A stretch of DNA of 64,000 nucleotides from positions 1 to 64,000 of the forward strand of contig JALNYT010000007.1 in assembly GCA_023229685.1 (NCBI GenBank), given 5' to 3'. Within the stretch, counting starts at the first letter, position 1. Each line of letters opens with the position of its first letter. The notes beneath the pieces are model-generated. The model had not been told where the DNA came from. It saw nothing but the letters and a program-made list of their open reading frames with translations, and searched no databases. This document shows positions 57,058 through 64,000 of this stretch, piece after piece. The translations under genes and the position numbers were made by a program. The stretch is from Sulfuritalea sp. GTDB taxonomy: Bacteria; Pseudomonadota; Gammaproteobacteria; Burkholderiales; Rhodocyclaceae.

Positions 57058-57825
57058 CTACTTCTTTCTTTCCAGGAAAGGCGTCAGCAGATCCATGGGC
57101 AGCGGGAAGATGATCGTTGTATTCTTGTCGGCGCCGATGACCGTCAACGTTTCCAGATAACGCAACTGGATCGCCTGCGGCTCTTGCGCGAGTATCTTTG
57201 CCGCCTGGAACAGCTTTTCGGCTGCCTGAAGTTCACCCTCGGCATGTATCACCTTGGCGCGGCGCTCGCGTTCCGCCTCGGCCTGCCGGGCAATCGCCCG
57301 TATCATGGATTCCGTCAGGTCGACCTGCTTGATCTCGACGTTGGCGACCTTGATTCCCCACGAGTCGGTCTGTGCATCGAGCGCCTGCTGGATGTCCATG
57401 TTCAGCTTCTCCCGCTCGGCGAGCATGTCGTCGAGTTGGTGCTTGCCCAGCACGGAGCGCAGCATGGTCTGCGCGAGCTGGCTGGTGGCGTTGAGGTAAT
57501 CGACGACCTGGATGATGGCCTTTTGCGGATCGATGACGCGCAGGTAGACGACGGCACTGACTTTCACCGACACGTTGTCGCGCGAGATCACGTCCTGCGT
57601 CGGCACTTCGAGCACTACCGTGCGCAGATCCACCCGCACCGCCTGCTGGATGATCGGGATGATGATGACGAGCCCCGGTCCCTTGACCTGCCAGAAGCGC
57701 CCGAGGGTGAACACAACGCCGCGCTCATACTCGCGGAAGATGCGGACCGCGTTGGCCAGAAAGACCGCCGCCAGAACCACCAGAACAAAACCGCCGTCAA
57801 TCCAAGTGAAATCAAAGCCGATCAT
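57058..57825 (-). CDS. SPFH/band 7 protein (slipin type)
   Basis: 255 residues. One N-terminal membrane segment (about residues 11-28), then the stomatin-like core: REYERGVVFTLGRFWQVKGP cut at GRFWQ, VDLRTVVLEVPTQDVISRDN cut at PTQDV, and LDDMLAEREKLNMDIQQALD cut at KLNMD. A C-terminal helix (AIARQAEAERERRAKVIHAEGE, cut at ERERR) favours oligomers. It is coupled to the NfeD-like gene by a four-base overlap, the standard slipin-NfeD pair thought to organise membrane microdomains. Confidence 0.92.
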   Translation of the reverse strand: MIGFDFTWIDGGFVLVVLAAVFLANAVRIFREYERGVVFTLGRFWQVKGPGLVIIIPIIQQAVRVDLRTVVLEVPTQDVISRDNVSVKVSAVVYLRVIDPQKAIIQVVDYLNATSQLAQTMLRSVLGKHQLDDMLAEREKLNMDIQQALDAQTDSWGIKVANVEIKQVDLTESMIRAIARQAEAERERRAKVIHAEGELQAAEKLFQAAKILAQEPQAIQLRYLETLTVIGADKNTTIIFPLPMDLLTPFLERKK

Positions 57826-59210
57826 TTTTTATCTCCTTGTGCGGCGGGCTCGACGGCGAGCACCAGCCCATCGATGCCGACCACCCGCACTAGTTGACCG
57901 CGCCCGAGCGGGGCGTTCGCGCGTACTTTCCATACTTCGCCGTGGATGCGTGCAAACACGCCGCCATCGGTGTCTGCTAGAACTTCGCCGGTCGCTCCCA
58001 GCATCTGCTCGCGGCCGCTGACCACCGGTCGCTGGCGCGCGCGTAGCGCCAGGTTCAGCACCACGAGCAGGAAGCCGACACTCACCGCCGTCACACCGGC
58101 GATCAATTGCCACGGAATGCTGTAACCGGGCGCGTCGGTGTCGATCAGCATGATCGAGCCGATCACGAAAGCGGTGATGCCCCCCATGCCGAGAATGCCG
58201 AAGCCCGGCGCGAAATGCTCCGCGACCAGCAGGCCGACGCCCAGCGCGATCAGCGCGAGCCCGGTATAGCTGATCGGCAGCAGTTGCAACGCGAACAGCG
58301 CGACCACCAGGCTGATGCCACCGATAACGCCGGGGGCGACCAGACCCGGGTTGTAGAACTCGAACAGCAGGCCGTAGAAACCGATCATGAGCAACAGGTA
58401 GGCAATGCTCGGATCGGTGATGACGACCAGCAACCGGGTGCGCCAATCGGGTCGATATTCAATGATCCCGGCAGTGCCGGTGGCGAGCTGCCTCTCCTGG
58501 CCCAGCACCGAGAGCTTGCGGCCGTCTAGCTGCTTGAGCAGTTGCGGAACGTCTGCGGCGATCACATCGATGACGTTCAATTTGAGCGCTTCCTGCGCCG
58601 ACAGGCTGACCGCCTCGCGCACCGCCTTGTCGGCCCATTCGGCGTTGCGGCCACGCAGTTGCGCGAGTCCGCGGATGTATGCTGCCGCATCGTTGGTCTG
58701 CTTGCGCGTCATCGTCTGCGCGGTTGATTGCGCGTCGGCGGCGCGGTCGCCGCCCTGCTCCGGCTTGCCCTGCGCCGCCGCGGGTTGGCGCGGTTCGGAC
58801 TGCGGACTGGCCGGTTGAGGACCCATTGCCACCGGCGTCGCTGCGCCAAGATTGGTCGCCGGTGCCATCGCAGCGATATGGCTCGCATACAGAATATAGG
58901 TGCCGGCGCTCGCCGCGCGCGCACCGGTCGGCGCCACGAAGCCGGCGACCGGTATCGGCGAAGCGAGAATGTGCTTGATAATCGCGCGCATCGAGAGGTC
59001 GAGTCCGCCCGGCGTATCCATTTTGAGCACCACGAGCTGCGCGCCGAGCTCGACCGCTTTCTCCAGGCCGCGCTGCAGGTAGTCGGCAGTGGCGGGCCCG
59101 ACCGCCCCGCTCTGGGTCAGCACCACAACGGGGGCCGCCGGCCGTGCCGCGGACTGGGCAACGGCCAACGACGACCAGCAAATCATCAACAGCGCAACTG
59201 CCCGCATCAA
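57822..59210 (-). CDS. NfeD family membrane serine protease (ClpP class)
   Basis: 462 residues. A signal peptide, then a ClpP-like domain in which GARAASAGTYI contains the likely catalytic Ser101, and a Pro/Gln/Ala-rich linker. The C-terminal half has about five membrane helices and ends in the OB-like NfeD domain (MLGATGEVLADTDGGVFARI cut at DTDGG). The homologue PH1510 cleaves the C-terminus of stomatin, so this protein probably processes the slipin encoded downstream. The gene overlaps the slipin gene. Confidence 0.9.
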   Translation of the reverse strand: MMRAVALLMICWSSLAVAQSAARPAAPVVVLTQSGAVGPATADYLQRGLEKAVELGAQLVVLKMDTPGGLDLSMRAIIKHILASPIPVAGFVAPTGARAASAGTYILYASHIAAMAPATNLGAATPVAMGPQPASPQSEPRQPAAAQGKPEQGGDRAADAQSTAQTMTRKQTNDAAAYIRGLAQLRGRNAEWADKAVREAVSLSAQEALKLNVIDVIAADVPQLLKQLDGRKLSVLGQERQLATGTAGIIEYRPDWRTRLLVVITDPSIAYLLLMIGFYGLLFEFYNPGLVAPGVIGGISLVVALFALQLLPISYTGLALIALGVGLLVAEHFAPGFGILGMGGITAFVIGSIMLIDTDAPGYSIPWQLIAGVTAVSVGFLLVVLNLALRARQRPVVSGREQMLGATGEVLADTDGGVFARIHGEVWKVRANAPLGRGQLVRVVGIDGLVLAVEPAAQGDKK

Positions 59211-59383
59211 CCCGCCTCCAAGGCCGCAGTCAATTCACCGAATCGGGAAAGCTACATTGCCACAAAATGCGGCGCCGTGCCGCCTACATGCGAAACAAGA
59301 GGGGCAATGGGTAACGGGACGAGGACACCTTGTCCTTGACGAACGCGTTGATCGGGGAGTCGTGCTTCCTTTGGGTGTGTATT

Positions 59384-59410
59384 CGCTCTTGAATGCATCA
59401 TTCAAGAGCG
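59384..59410. promoter_or_regulatory. Palindrome in the nfeD-dsrE divergent gap
   Basis: CGCTCTTGAAT (59384-59394), GCATC, ATTCAAGAGCG (59400-59410): a perfect 11-bp inverted repeat with a five-base loop in the 363-base gap between divergent genes. It has no T-run and is far from any stop, so an operator is more likely than a terminator. A second small repeat AGGACA/TGTCCT lies near 59318-59332. No gene is seen in 59211-59573. Confidence 0.5.
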
Positions 59411-59573
59411 GGAGGAGGATCGCTGATCAACCAATCGCTGCGTCTATTCCGCCATTAACAGATTTGCTCGCCGCTCGCTGCGTCCAGAGTACCCGTCGTG
59501 ATAGCGTAGGTACTTTACAGAATCGGTGGACACCTTGCAGCTCAAGGGTCCGCATACCATCGGAGACGGAACA

Positions 59574-59966
59574 ATGGAGTTGAACAAGATCAGCGTGGTA
59601 GTGCTCTCGGACAAGCGCGAACAGCTGCAAATGGCCGCAATGATAGCCTCGGTAGGCGCGGTGAGCGGCAACGAGGTGCTGGTGTTTCTTTCCATGAACG
59701 CCCTGCGCTACTTCGTCAAAGGTGCCGACGAAAAGGCTCCGTGTGAAGGACCGGTGGGAGAACTGATGGAGCAGAAGAATGTTCCCCCGTTCAAAATCCT
59801 GTTCGAGCAGGCCGTGACACTGGGCGATGCGAAAATTCATCCCTGTTCGATGGCCATGGACGTACTCGGAATTGAACAAGGAGGACTCGAGGGCTATATT
59901 GGCGAACCGATGGGCCTGACCATGTTCCTCGACGAATGCAAGGGTGGGCAGGTCTGGTCTTTTTAA
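59574..59966 (+). CDS. DsrE-like (DsrE2/DsrEFH-fold) sulfur-carrier protein
   Basis: 130 residues from ATG 59574 (MELNKISVVVLSDKREQLQM cut at LSDK), preceded by GGAG; GTG at 59526 is a weaker option. The pattern VFLSMNALRYF and IHPCSMAMDVLGI is typical of DsrE2-like proteins, with Cys91 as the probable active cysteine; Cys57 and Cys122 are also present. Such proteins mobilise sulfane sulfur and pass it to TusA-like carriers. A TusA-like gene follows 19 bases later. Confidence 0.84.
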   Translation: MELNKISVVVLSDKREQLQMAAMIASVGAVSGNEVLVFLSMNALRYFVKGADEKAPCEGPVGELMEQKNVPPFKILFEQAVTLGDAKIHPCSMAMDVLGIEQGGLEGYIGEPMGLTMFLDECKGGQVWSF

Positions 59967-59985
59967 CAAACAAGGAAATACGTAC

Positions 59986-60216
59986 ATGGCGGAGAAGAAG
60001 ATTATTGATGCGCGCGGCAGTTTCTGCCCCGGCCCCTTGATGGAACTGATCGCAGGGATCAAAATGGTCGAAATCGGCGATGAGATCGAGGTCTTGTCCA
60101 CCGACAAGGGATCGGCTGCAGAGATCCCGCAATGGCTGAAAAAGGTTGGCCACGAGCACTTGGGCAGCCACGAGGAGGCGGGTGTCTGGCACGTGAATCT
60201 GAAAAGGACCAAGTAG
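59986..60216 (+). CDS. TusA-like sulfur carrier
   Basis: 76 residues. IIDARGSFCPGPLMELIAGI cut at GPLME carries the CPxP motif with Cys14 that bears persulfide. It has the two-layer TusA/SirA fold (GDEIEVLSTDKGSAAEIPQW cut at DKGSA). AAGGA precedes ATG 59986. Located between the DsrE-like and SQR-like genes, it fits cytoplasmic sulfur trafficking rather than tRNA thiolation, but that is inference. Confidence 0.86.
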   Translation: MAEKKIIDARGSFCPGPLMELIAGIKMVEIGDEIEVLSTDKGSAAEIPQWLKKVGHEHLGSHEEAGVWHVNLKRTK

Positions 60217-60287
60217 CGAAGAATAGGTAGCGCAGCAAGGACGGTACCGCGAGGCGCCGATCATCATATAAAAAAGAGGAGACAGAC

Positions 60288-61421
60288 ATGAAGATACTGG
60301 TTATCGGCGGCGGCATGGGTGGAACCATTCTTGTCAACAACGTGGCGCGCAGCCTCAAGGACGATGTGAAATCCGGCAAGGTGCAGTTGACCATGCTCTC
60401 GGCGTCGGACAAGCACATGTACCAGCCGGGGCTGCTTTACGTAGCGGTTGGAAAAATGACGCCGGACGAGATGTATCGGGACCAGGCCAGCCTGCTCGAA
60501 CCGGGCATCCAGTTCCATGTTGATCCGGTCGAGACCTTCATGCTCGACCAGAACCAGGTGAAGACCAAGAGCGGCAAGGTGCACAGCTACGACATCCTGG
60601 TCATCGCCACCGGGTCGCGCATGTGGCCGGACTCGATCCCGGGCCTGAAGGAAAACGCGGAGTTCTTCTATACCGAGGAGACAGCGGTGAAGTTGTTCCA
60701 CCGCCTGCGCGAATTCCAGGGCGGCAAGATCGTGATCGCCATGGGCGTGCCGCACAAGTGCCCGATGGCGCCGCTGGAAATAATCTTCATGCTCGACGAT
60801 TTCTTCAAGGAGCGCGGCATCCGCGACAAGGTGCAACTCCACTACACTTATCCGATCGGCCGTGTGCATACCCTGGAGAACGTCGCCAAATGGGCGCAAC
60901 CGGAGATGGACAAGCGGGGCATTACCTACGAAACGCTGTTCAACCTCAAGTCGGTTGACGGCGAGAAGCGCATGCTCCATAGCGAAGAAGGCACCGAGAT
61001 CAATTACGACATGCTGATCTCGATACCGGCGCACAAGGGCATGGAAGTCATCGAGACCAACAAGCTGGGACAGAACGGCTGGATACCCACCGACCGGTTC
61101 AATCTCAACATGGAAGGCCGCAGCAACGTTTACGTCCTGGGAGACACCACCAACATCCCCATCAGCAAGGCAGGCTCGACGGCTCATTTCGAGGCGGAAA
61201 CAGTCGGTGCCAACATCGTCGCCATGGTCAAGTTCGGCGTGCCCGTCCGCAAGTATGACGGCAAGGTTTTCTGTTTCATACAAGCCGGATCGGAAAAGGC
61301 GACCTACGCCATGTTCAACTACAACCAGCCGCCGGATCCCAAGGCACCCACCCGCGCCATCCACTGGTTCAAGCTTGCCTACAACAAGCTCTACTGGATC
61401 TCGGCGCGCGGCTTGCTGTAA
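60288..61421 (+). CDS. Sulfide:quinone oxidoreductase-like flavoprotein
   Basis: 377 residues. FAD motif KILVIGGGMGGTILVNN, then YDILVIATGS, and NVYVLGDTTN near the C-terminus. Cys158 (PHKCPMAPLE) and Cys329 (VFCFIQAG) match the two redox cysteines conserved in sulfide:quinone reductases; the additional early cysteine of some types is absent. The hydrophobic C-terminus (FKLAYNKLYWISARGLL) would contact the membrane. It should oxidise sulfide or a related sulfur species to polysulfide and reduce quinone. AGGAG precedes ATG 60288. Confidence 0.86.
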   Translation: MKILVIGGGMGGTILVNNVARSLKDDVKSGKVQLTMLSASDKHMYQPGLLYVAVGKMTPDEMYRDQASLLEPGIQFHVDPVETFMLDQNQVKTKSGKVHSYDILVIATGSRMWPDSIPGLKENAEFFYTEETAVKLFHRLREFQGGKIVIAMGVPHKCPMAPLEIIFMLDDFFKERGIRDKVQLHYTYPIGRVHTLENVAKWAQPEMDKRGITYETLFNLKSVDGEKRMLHSEEGTEINYDMLISIPAHKGMEVIETNKLGQNGWIPTDRFNLNMEGRSNVYVLGDTTNIPISKAGSTAHFEAETVGANIVAMVKFGVPVRKYDGKVFCFIQAGSEKATYAMFNYNQPPDPKAPTRAIHWFKLAYNKLYWISARGLL

Positions 61422-61431
61422 GGAACTGATC

Positions 61432-62226
61432 ATGGACGACAACACAAGCACTGCCGGTGCCCTTCCGGAGGTCGAGCGCGTGCTGCAGGCCGCCAAGGAT
61501 TCGGTGACCGACGACATGGTCTCGCGCCTGGCGGAAAACGGCGCCCAGGCGCTGGACCTGCTCGACAAGTTCAACCGCAGCGGCGTCGACAAAGCCCTCC
61601 CGGCGCTGGCTCAAATGGTGCATAACGGCGATCTGGATCGCCTATGCAGTTTGGCGCGCGTCTATGGCGCCGCAGAGGACGCGGCTTCCGACGACATGGT
61701 CGGGCGTTTTACTGAACTGGCTGGTACCAGCTTCGATCTGCTCGACCGCCTCAACCGCAGCGGCTTCGAGCGCGCCCTGCCGGTCCTTGCTCGCCTGGTC
61801 GACAACGGTGATCTGCAGCGCATCGTCGACATCGCGCGCACCGTGGCAGCTGCCGAGGACGCGATGAACGACGACATGGTCGGGCGCGTGGCGCAAATGG
61901 CCGCCGAAGCCCTCAGCGTCATCGACCGGCTCAACCGCAGCGGCGTCGAGCGCCTGATCGATATCCTGGATCGCCTCAACAACTCCGGCTCGCTCGACAT
62001 TCTGGCCGACAAGCTGCCGAGCATGATCAAGCACATCGACATGGTCGATCAGCTCGCTGGCTGCCTCAATCAGGGCGCCGAGGACGCCAAGCAGCTGCCG
62101 CCGCCGGCCGGCGGCATTATGGCAATGGTGCGCCTCATGAGCGATGCGGAGAATCAGGCGGCTCTGCAGTTCGTCATGTCGATCGGCAAGCGCATGCGCA
62201 CCAGCTGCAACACGGGTAAACGCTAG
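61432..62226 (+). CDS. DUF1641 protein with three 60-residue repeats
   Basis: 264 residues. Three units of exactly 60 residues run at about 27-86, 87-146 and 147-206: DDMV starts each (27, 87, 147) and NRSG recurs at 48, 108 and 168. The C-terminal part (GGIMAMVRLMSDAENQAALQ) resembles DUF1641, which occurs beside SQR and formate-dehydrogenase-like genes. It is 10 bases after the SQR-like gene, so cotranscribed. It has no catalytic motif and may be a helical-repeat scaffold or adaptor. Confidence 0.84.
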   Translation: MDDNTSTAGALPEVERVLQAAKDSVTDDMVSRLAENGAQALDLLDKFNRSGVDKALPALAQMVHNGDLDRLCSLARVYGAAEDAASDDMVGRFTELAGTSFDLLDRLNRSGFERALPVLARLVDNGDLQRIVDIARTVAAAEDAMNDDMVGRVAQMAAEALSVIDRLNRSGVERLIDILDRLNNSGSLDILADKLPSMIKHIDMVDQLAGCLNQGAEDAKQLPPPAGGIMAMVRLMSDAENQAALQFVMSIGKRMRTSCNTGKR

Positions 62227-62329
62227 CACTATCCTCGAGGCCGCGACTTGCGCAACGCAGAAGACCGAAGGCGGCCCGATACGCTAGATTTTCTTATTTC
62301 GTCATCCGCTCCCGCCAGGAAGCGGACTC

Positions 62330-62357
62330 AATCCCGGCCTCGAGCCGGGATTATTTT
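62330..62357 (+). terminator. Terminator after the sulfur gene operon
   Basis: AATCCCGGC (62330-62338), CTCGA, GCCGGGATT (62344-62352): a perfect 9-bp stem followed by ATTTT on the plus strand. It ends the dsrE-tusA-sqr-DUF1641 transcript and overlaps the stop codon of the convergent oxidase-like gene. Confidence 0.78.
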
Positions 62358-63706
62358 GCCCCCGGACTCCGCCGTTGCTGCTGGCGTGGCGCCATGACCT
62401 TAAGACAGACCAGCACGAACATGATGCCGCCGACGACGGCAATCACACCGCCCAAACCCATCATGCCCATGCCGATCTTCTGCGGCAGCGTGGTCAGGGC
62501 CTGCTCGGCGCCGGCTACCTTGCGCTGCACGCCGTAACCGCCAGACCAGGCCAGGCCGAGGATATGGATCAGCTGACCGCCGCCATACACGTAGGGCTGC
62601 CAGCGGGCCATGCGTCCCTTGACCGCGCCGAACCCGAGTTGTGGCAGCAGCACGTAGGTCAGCCCCATGAAGGCCAGTGTCACGCCGACCGTAGAGCCGT
62701 GGTAGTGCGCCGGAATCACCACGTTGACACCCTTGATCATGTAGGCCAGCACGCCGCCCACGGCGAACAGGAAGAAGGAGGCGATGAAGGCGGACTTGGC
62801 CGGGTGGACATCCGCCTTGCGCGTGGCCCATAGACTCAGAAGACCGACCAGGATCAGCGGCGCCATGTAGGGATGCCCCCATATCATCAGCTTGGCGAAA
62901 AGCTCCATATGCGGCAACTCGCCCGCCGGAATCGTGAAGTAAATCGCCGGCACCACCAGCAGCGGCAAGGCGGCAATCCAGAACATGGCCGACAGGGCGC
63001 GCGGCGACGCCGCGGACGGATGGCCGAGATGGGCGGCGATCCACAGCCAGGCGACCACCATTAGCAGTGCGTGCTGGAATTGCAGGGTATGCCCGCCGCC
63101 CCAGAACAGCACTTCGAAATAGATCTTTTCCTCGATTCTCGGCACCACGACCCAGGACCAGACAAAGGCCGCCAGCGCCAGAAAAGCCGCTACCGCGCCG
63201 AGAAAGGCACCGAGTTGCAGCGGAGCGCCGAAGAACGGCCGCGGCCAGGTGGTGATCAGTGCGCGCAGCACGGCCAGACCGAAACCCGCGCCGCAGATCC
63301 ACAGCGAGGCGTAGAACACCGGCTGCTGCAACACTGGAATGTAGTTGTTGAGCACCGGATCGGCGCCCGGCAGAAACGGCGAAACCGTCATCACCGCGGT
63401 GCCGACTGCCGCCAGCGCGAAGCCGCCCCAGCCCAGCCAGGCCACGCCGCCGCGGCCCACGGCACTCCAGATCACGGCGGCAAACGCCATGAACCAGATC
63501 GCCACCGAAAGGTCGACGTGCACCACCAGCGCGGAGCGGAAGAAGTCCTTCAGCGGGAACACGTCCTGAATGCCCGGCGTGCGCGACAGCACCAACAAGA
63601 TGGCCAGCAGGCCGGAACCGATCAGCGCCATCAGCCCCAGCCATAACCATGCTCGGGCAAGCGTTTTTGGCGTCCCTTCGGAAACCGTGACGATATGCGA
63701 ATTCAC
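62351..63706 (-). CDS. Haem-copper oxidase subunit I-like protein (cbb3/NorB-like)
   Basis: 451 residues from GTG 63706 (V/M-NSHIVTVSEG); the frame is open upstream but that part lacks family character. About twelve helices. Haem and metal ligands recognisable are His63 (HVDLSVAIW), His206 (WGGGHTLQFQ) and the HxH pair His334/His336 (PAHYHGSTVG). The adjacent His-His pair expected at the end of helix VII for the copper or iron site is not visible; that region reads PAGELPHMELF. No CcoO/CcoP or NorC gene is next to it. It is divergent from a SCO gene, suggesting a Cu-containing relative. Confidence 0.82.
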   Translation of the reverse strand: MNSHIVTVSEGTPKTLARAWLWLGLMALIGSGLLAILLVLSRTPGIQDVFPLKDFFRSALVVHVDLSVAIWFMAFAAVIWSAVGRGGVAWLGWGGFALAAVGTAVMTVSPFLPGADPVLNNYIPVLQQPVFYASLWICGAGFGLAVLRALITTWPRPFFGAPLQLGAFLGAVAAFLALAAFVWSWVVVPRIEEKIYFEVLFWGGGHTLQFQHALLMVVAWLWIAAHLGHPSAASPRALSAMFWIAALPLLVVPAIYFTIPAGELPHMELFAKLMIWGHPYMAPLILVGLLSLWATRKADVHPAKSAFIASFFLFAVGGVLAYMIKGVNVVIPAHYHGSTVGVTLAFMGLTYVLLPQLGFGAVKGRMARWQPYVYGGGQLIHILGLAWSGGYGVQRKVAGAEQALTTLPQKIGMGMMGLGGVIAVVGGIMFVLVCLKVMAPRQQQRRSPGAK

Positions 63707-63791
63707 TATGACCCCGCGAAAATGTGAAAGTATACGGCAAGGGTGGATGGTACACTGATCGCCGCTTTGATCACTCCCCATTCCGGTCCCC

Positions 63792-64000
63792 ATGAAGCTG
63801 CTGTCCGCCCTGTTCCTCTGCATTGCCCTGTTGCTGGCGGGATGTTCCGAGCCGCCGCGCTTCGTCTCCACCGATCTTTCGGCGGTTGACTGGGGCAAGG
63901 ATTTCAAGCTCACGGACCACAACGGTCAGGCGCGCCGCCTCGCCGATTTTCGCGGCAAGGCCGTCGTGCTGTTCTTCGGCTATACCCAGTGTCCCGATGT
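63792..64000 (+). CDS. SCO1/SenC family copper chaperone, 3' end outside the window
   Basis: First 69 residues. A signal with lipobox LLAGC (Cys about 18) leads into FKLTDHNGQARRLADFRGKA cut at LADF, and VVLFFGYTQCPDV, the start of the CxxxC copper site of SCO proteins. These deliver Cu to haem-copper oxidases, in keeping with the divergent oxidase-like gene 85 bases away. The frame runs off the window edge; the second copper ligand Cys and His cannot be checked. Confidence 0.88.
   Translation, partial: MKLLSALFLCIALLLAGCSEPPRFVSTDLSAVDWGKDFKLTDHNGQARRLADFRGKAVVLFFGYTQCPD

Overview
The window looks like chromosomal DNA of a high-GC betaproteobacterium, probably from the Rhodocyclales/Nitrosomonadales side. 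This is inferred from the rpsF-priB-rpsR-rplI-dnaB order, PIN-PhoH, the separated Arn enzymes, the tripartite tricarboxylate (Tct/Bug) transporter and the H2/sulfur genes. No rRNA, tRNA, CRISPR array, intact insertion sequence or prophage was seen.

Layout. 1-1371: end of a dTDP-rhamnose operon (rfbC partial, rfbD). 1394-6123: topoisomerase IV (parE, parC) and a 45-residue membrane protein. 6181-10178 (minus): alaA-hom-thrC, the homoserine/threonine branch. 10337-18281: a Mth938-like gene, then a compact lipid A aminoarabinose (arn) cluster in which ArnA is two separate genes, then bcp. 18379-23392: PIN-PhoH ATPase, dnaB, and the rplI/rpsR/priB/rpsF operon. 23426-25193: rluF-like gene and rlmJ with a MITE-like element between them. 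25206-34395: acetoacetyl-CoA synthetase, thioesterase, ETF-quinone oxidoreductase, a MazEF module, acyl-CoA dehydrogenase, etfBA and a TetR regulator. 34421-38992: a lower-GC accessory island of three unfamiliar genes. 39141-44558 (minus): acyl-CoA dehydrogenase, FadB-like enzyme and thiolase. 44717-46047: cysteine hydrolase and exonuclease. 46105-51737: two IclR regulators and a Tct transporter with two binding proteins. 52154-56929: an Isp-type [NiFe] hydrogenase (hynS-isp1-isp2-hynL). 57058-59210: slipin and NfeD. 59574-62226: DsrE-like, TusA-like, sulfide:quinone-reductase-like and DUF1641 genes. 62351-64000: an unusual haem-copper-oxidase-like subunit I divergent from a SCO gene that runs off the window.

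How the genes fit together. Acyl-CoA dehydrogenases feed electrons through EtfAB and ETF-QO to quinone; the FadB-like enzyme and thiolase finish beta-oxidation; acetoacetyl-CoA synthetase activates acetoacetate. The hydrogenase and the quinone reductase are two further electron inputs, suggesting growth on fatty acids plus H2 and reduced sulfur.

The most notable non-coding signals are three dispersed families. (1) A motif starting AGTCGGCGCTGGCG has at least six intergenic copies plus one inside phoH. Two direct copies bracket mazEF, and two inverted 36-nt copies bracket the accessory island. (2) A CACAGAG hairpin family has three copies whose right arm carries 0, 1 or 2 extra 9-nt units. (3) A 133-135 bp inverted-repeat element ends exactly at the rlmJ start codon. 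All coordinates and motif matches were read by eye; no database search or alignment program was used.
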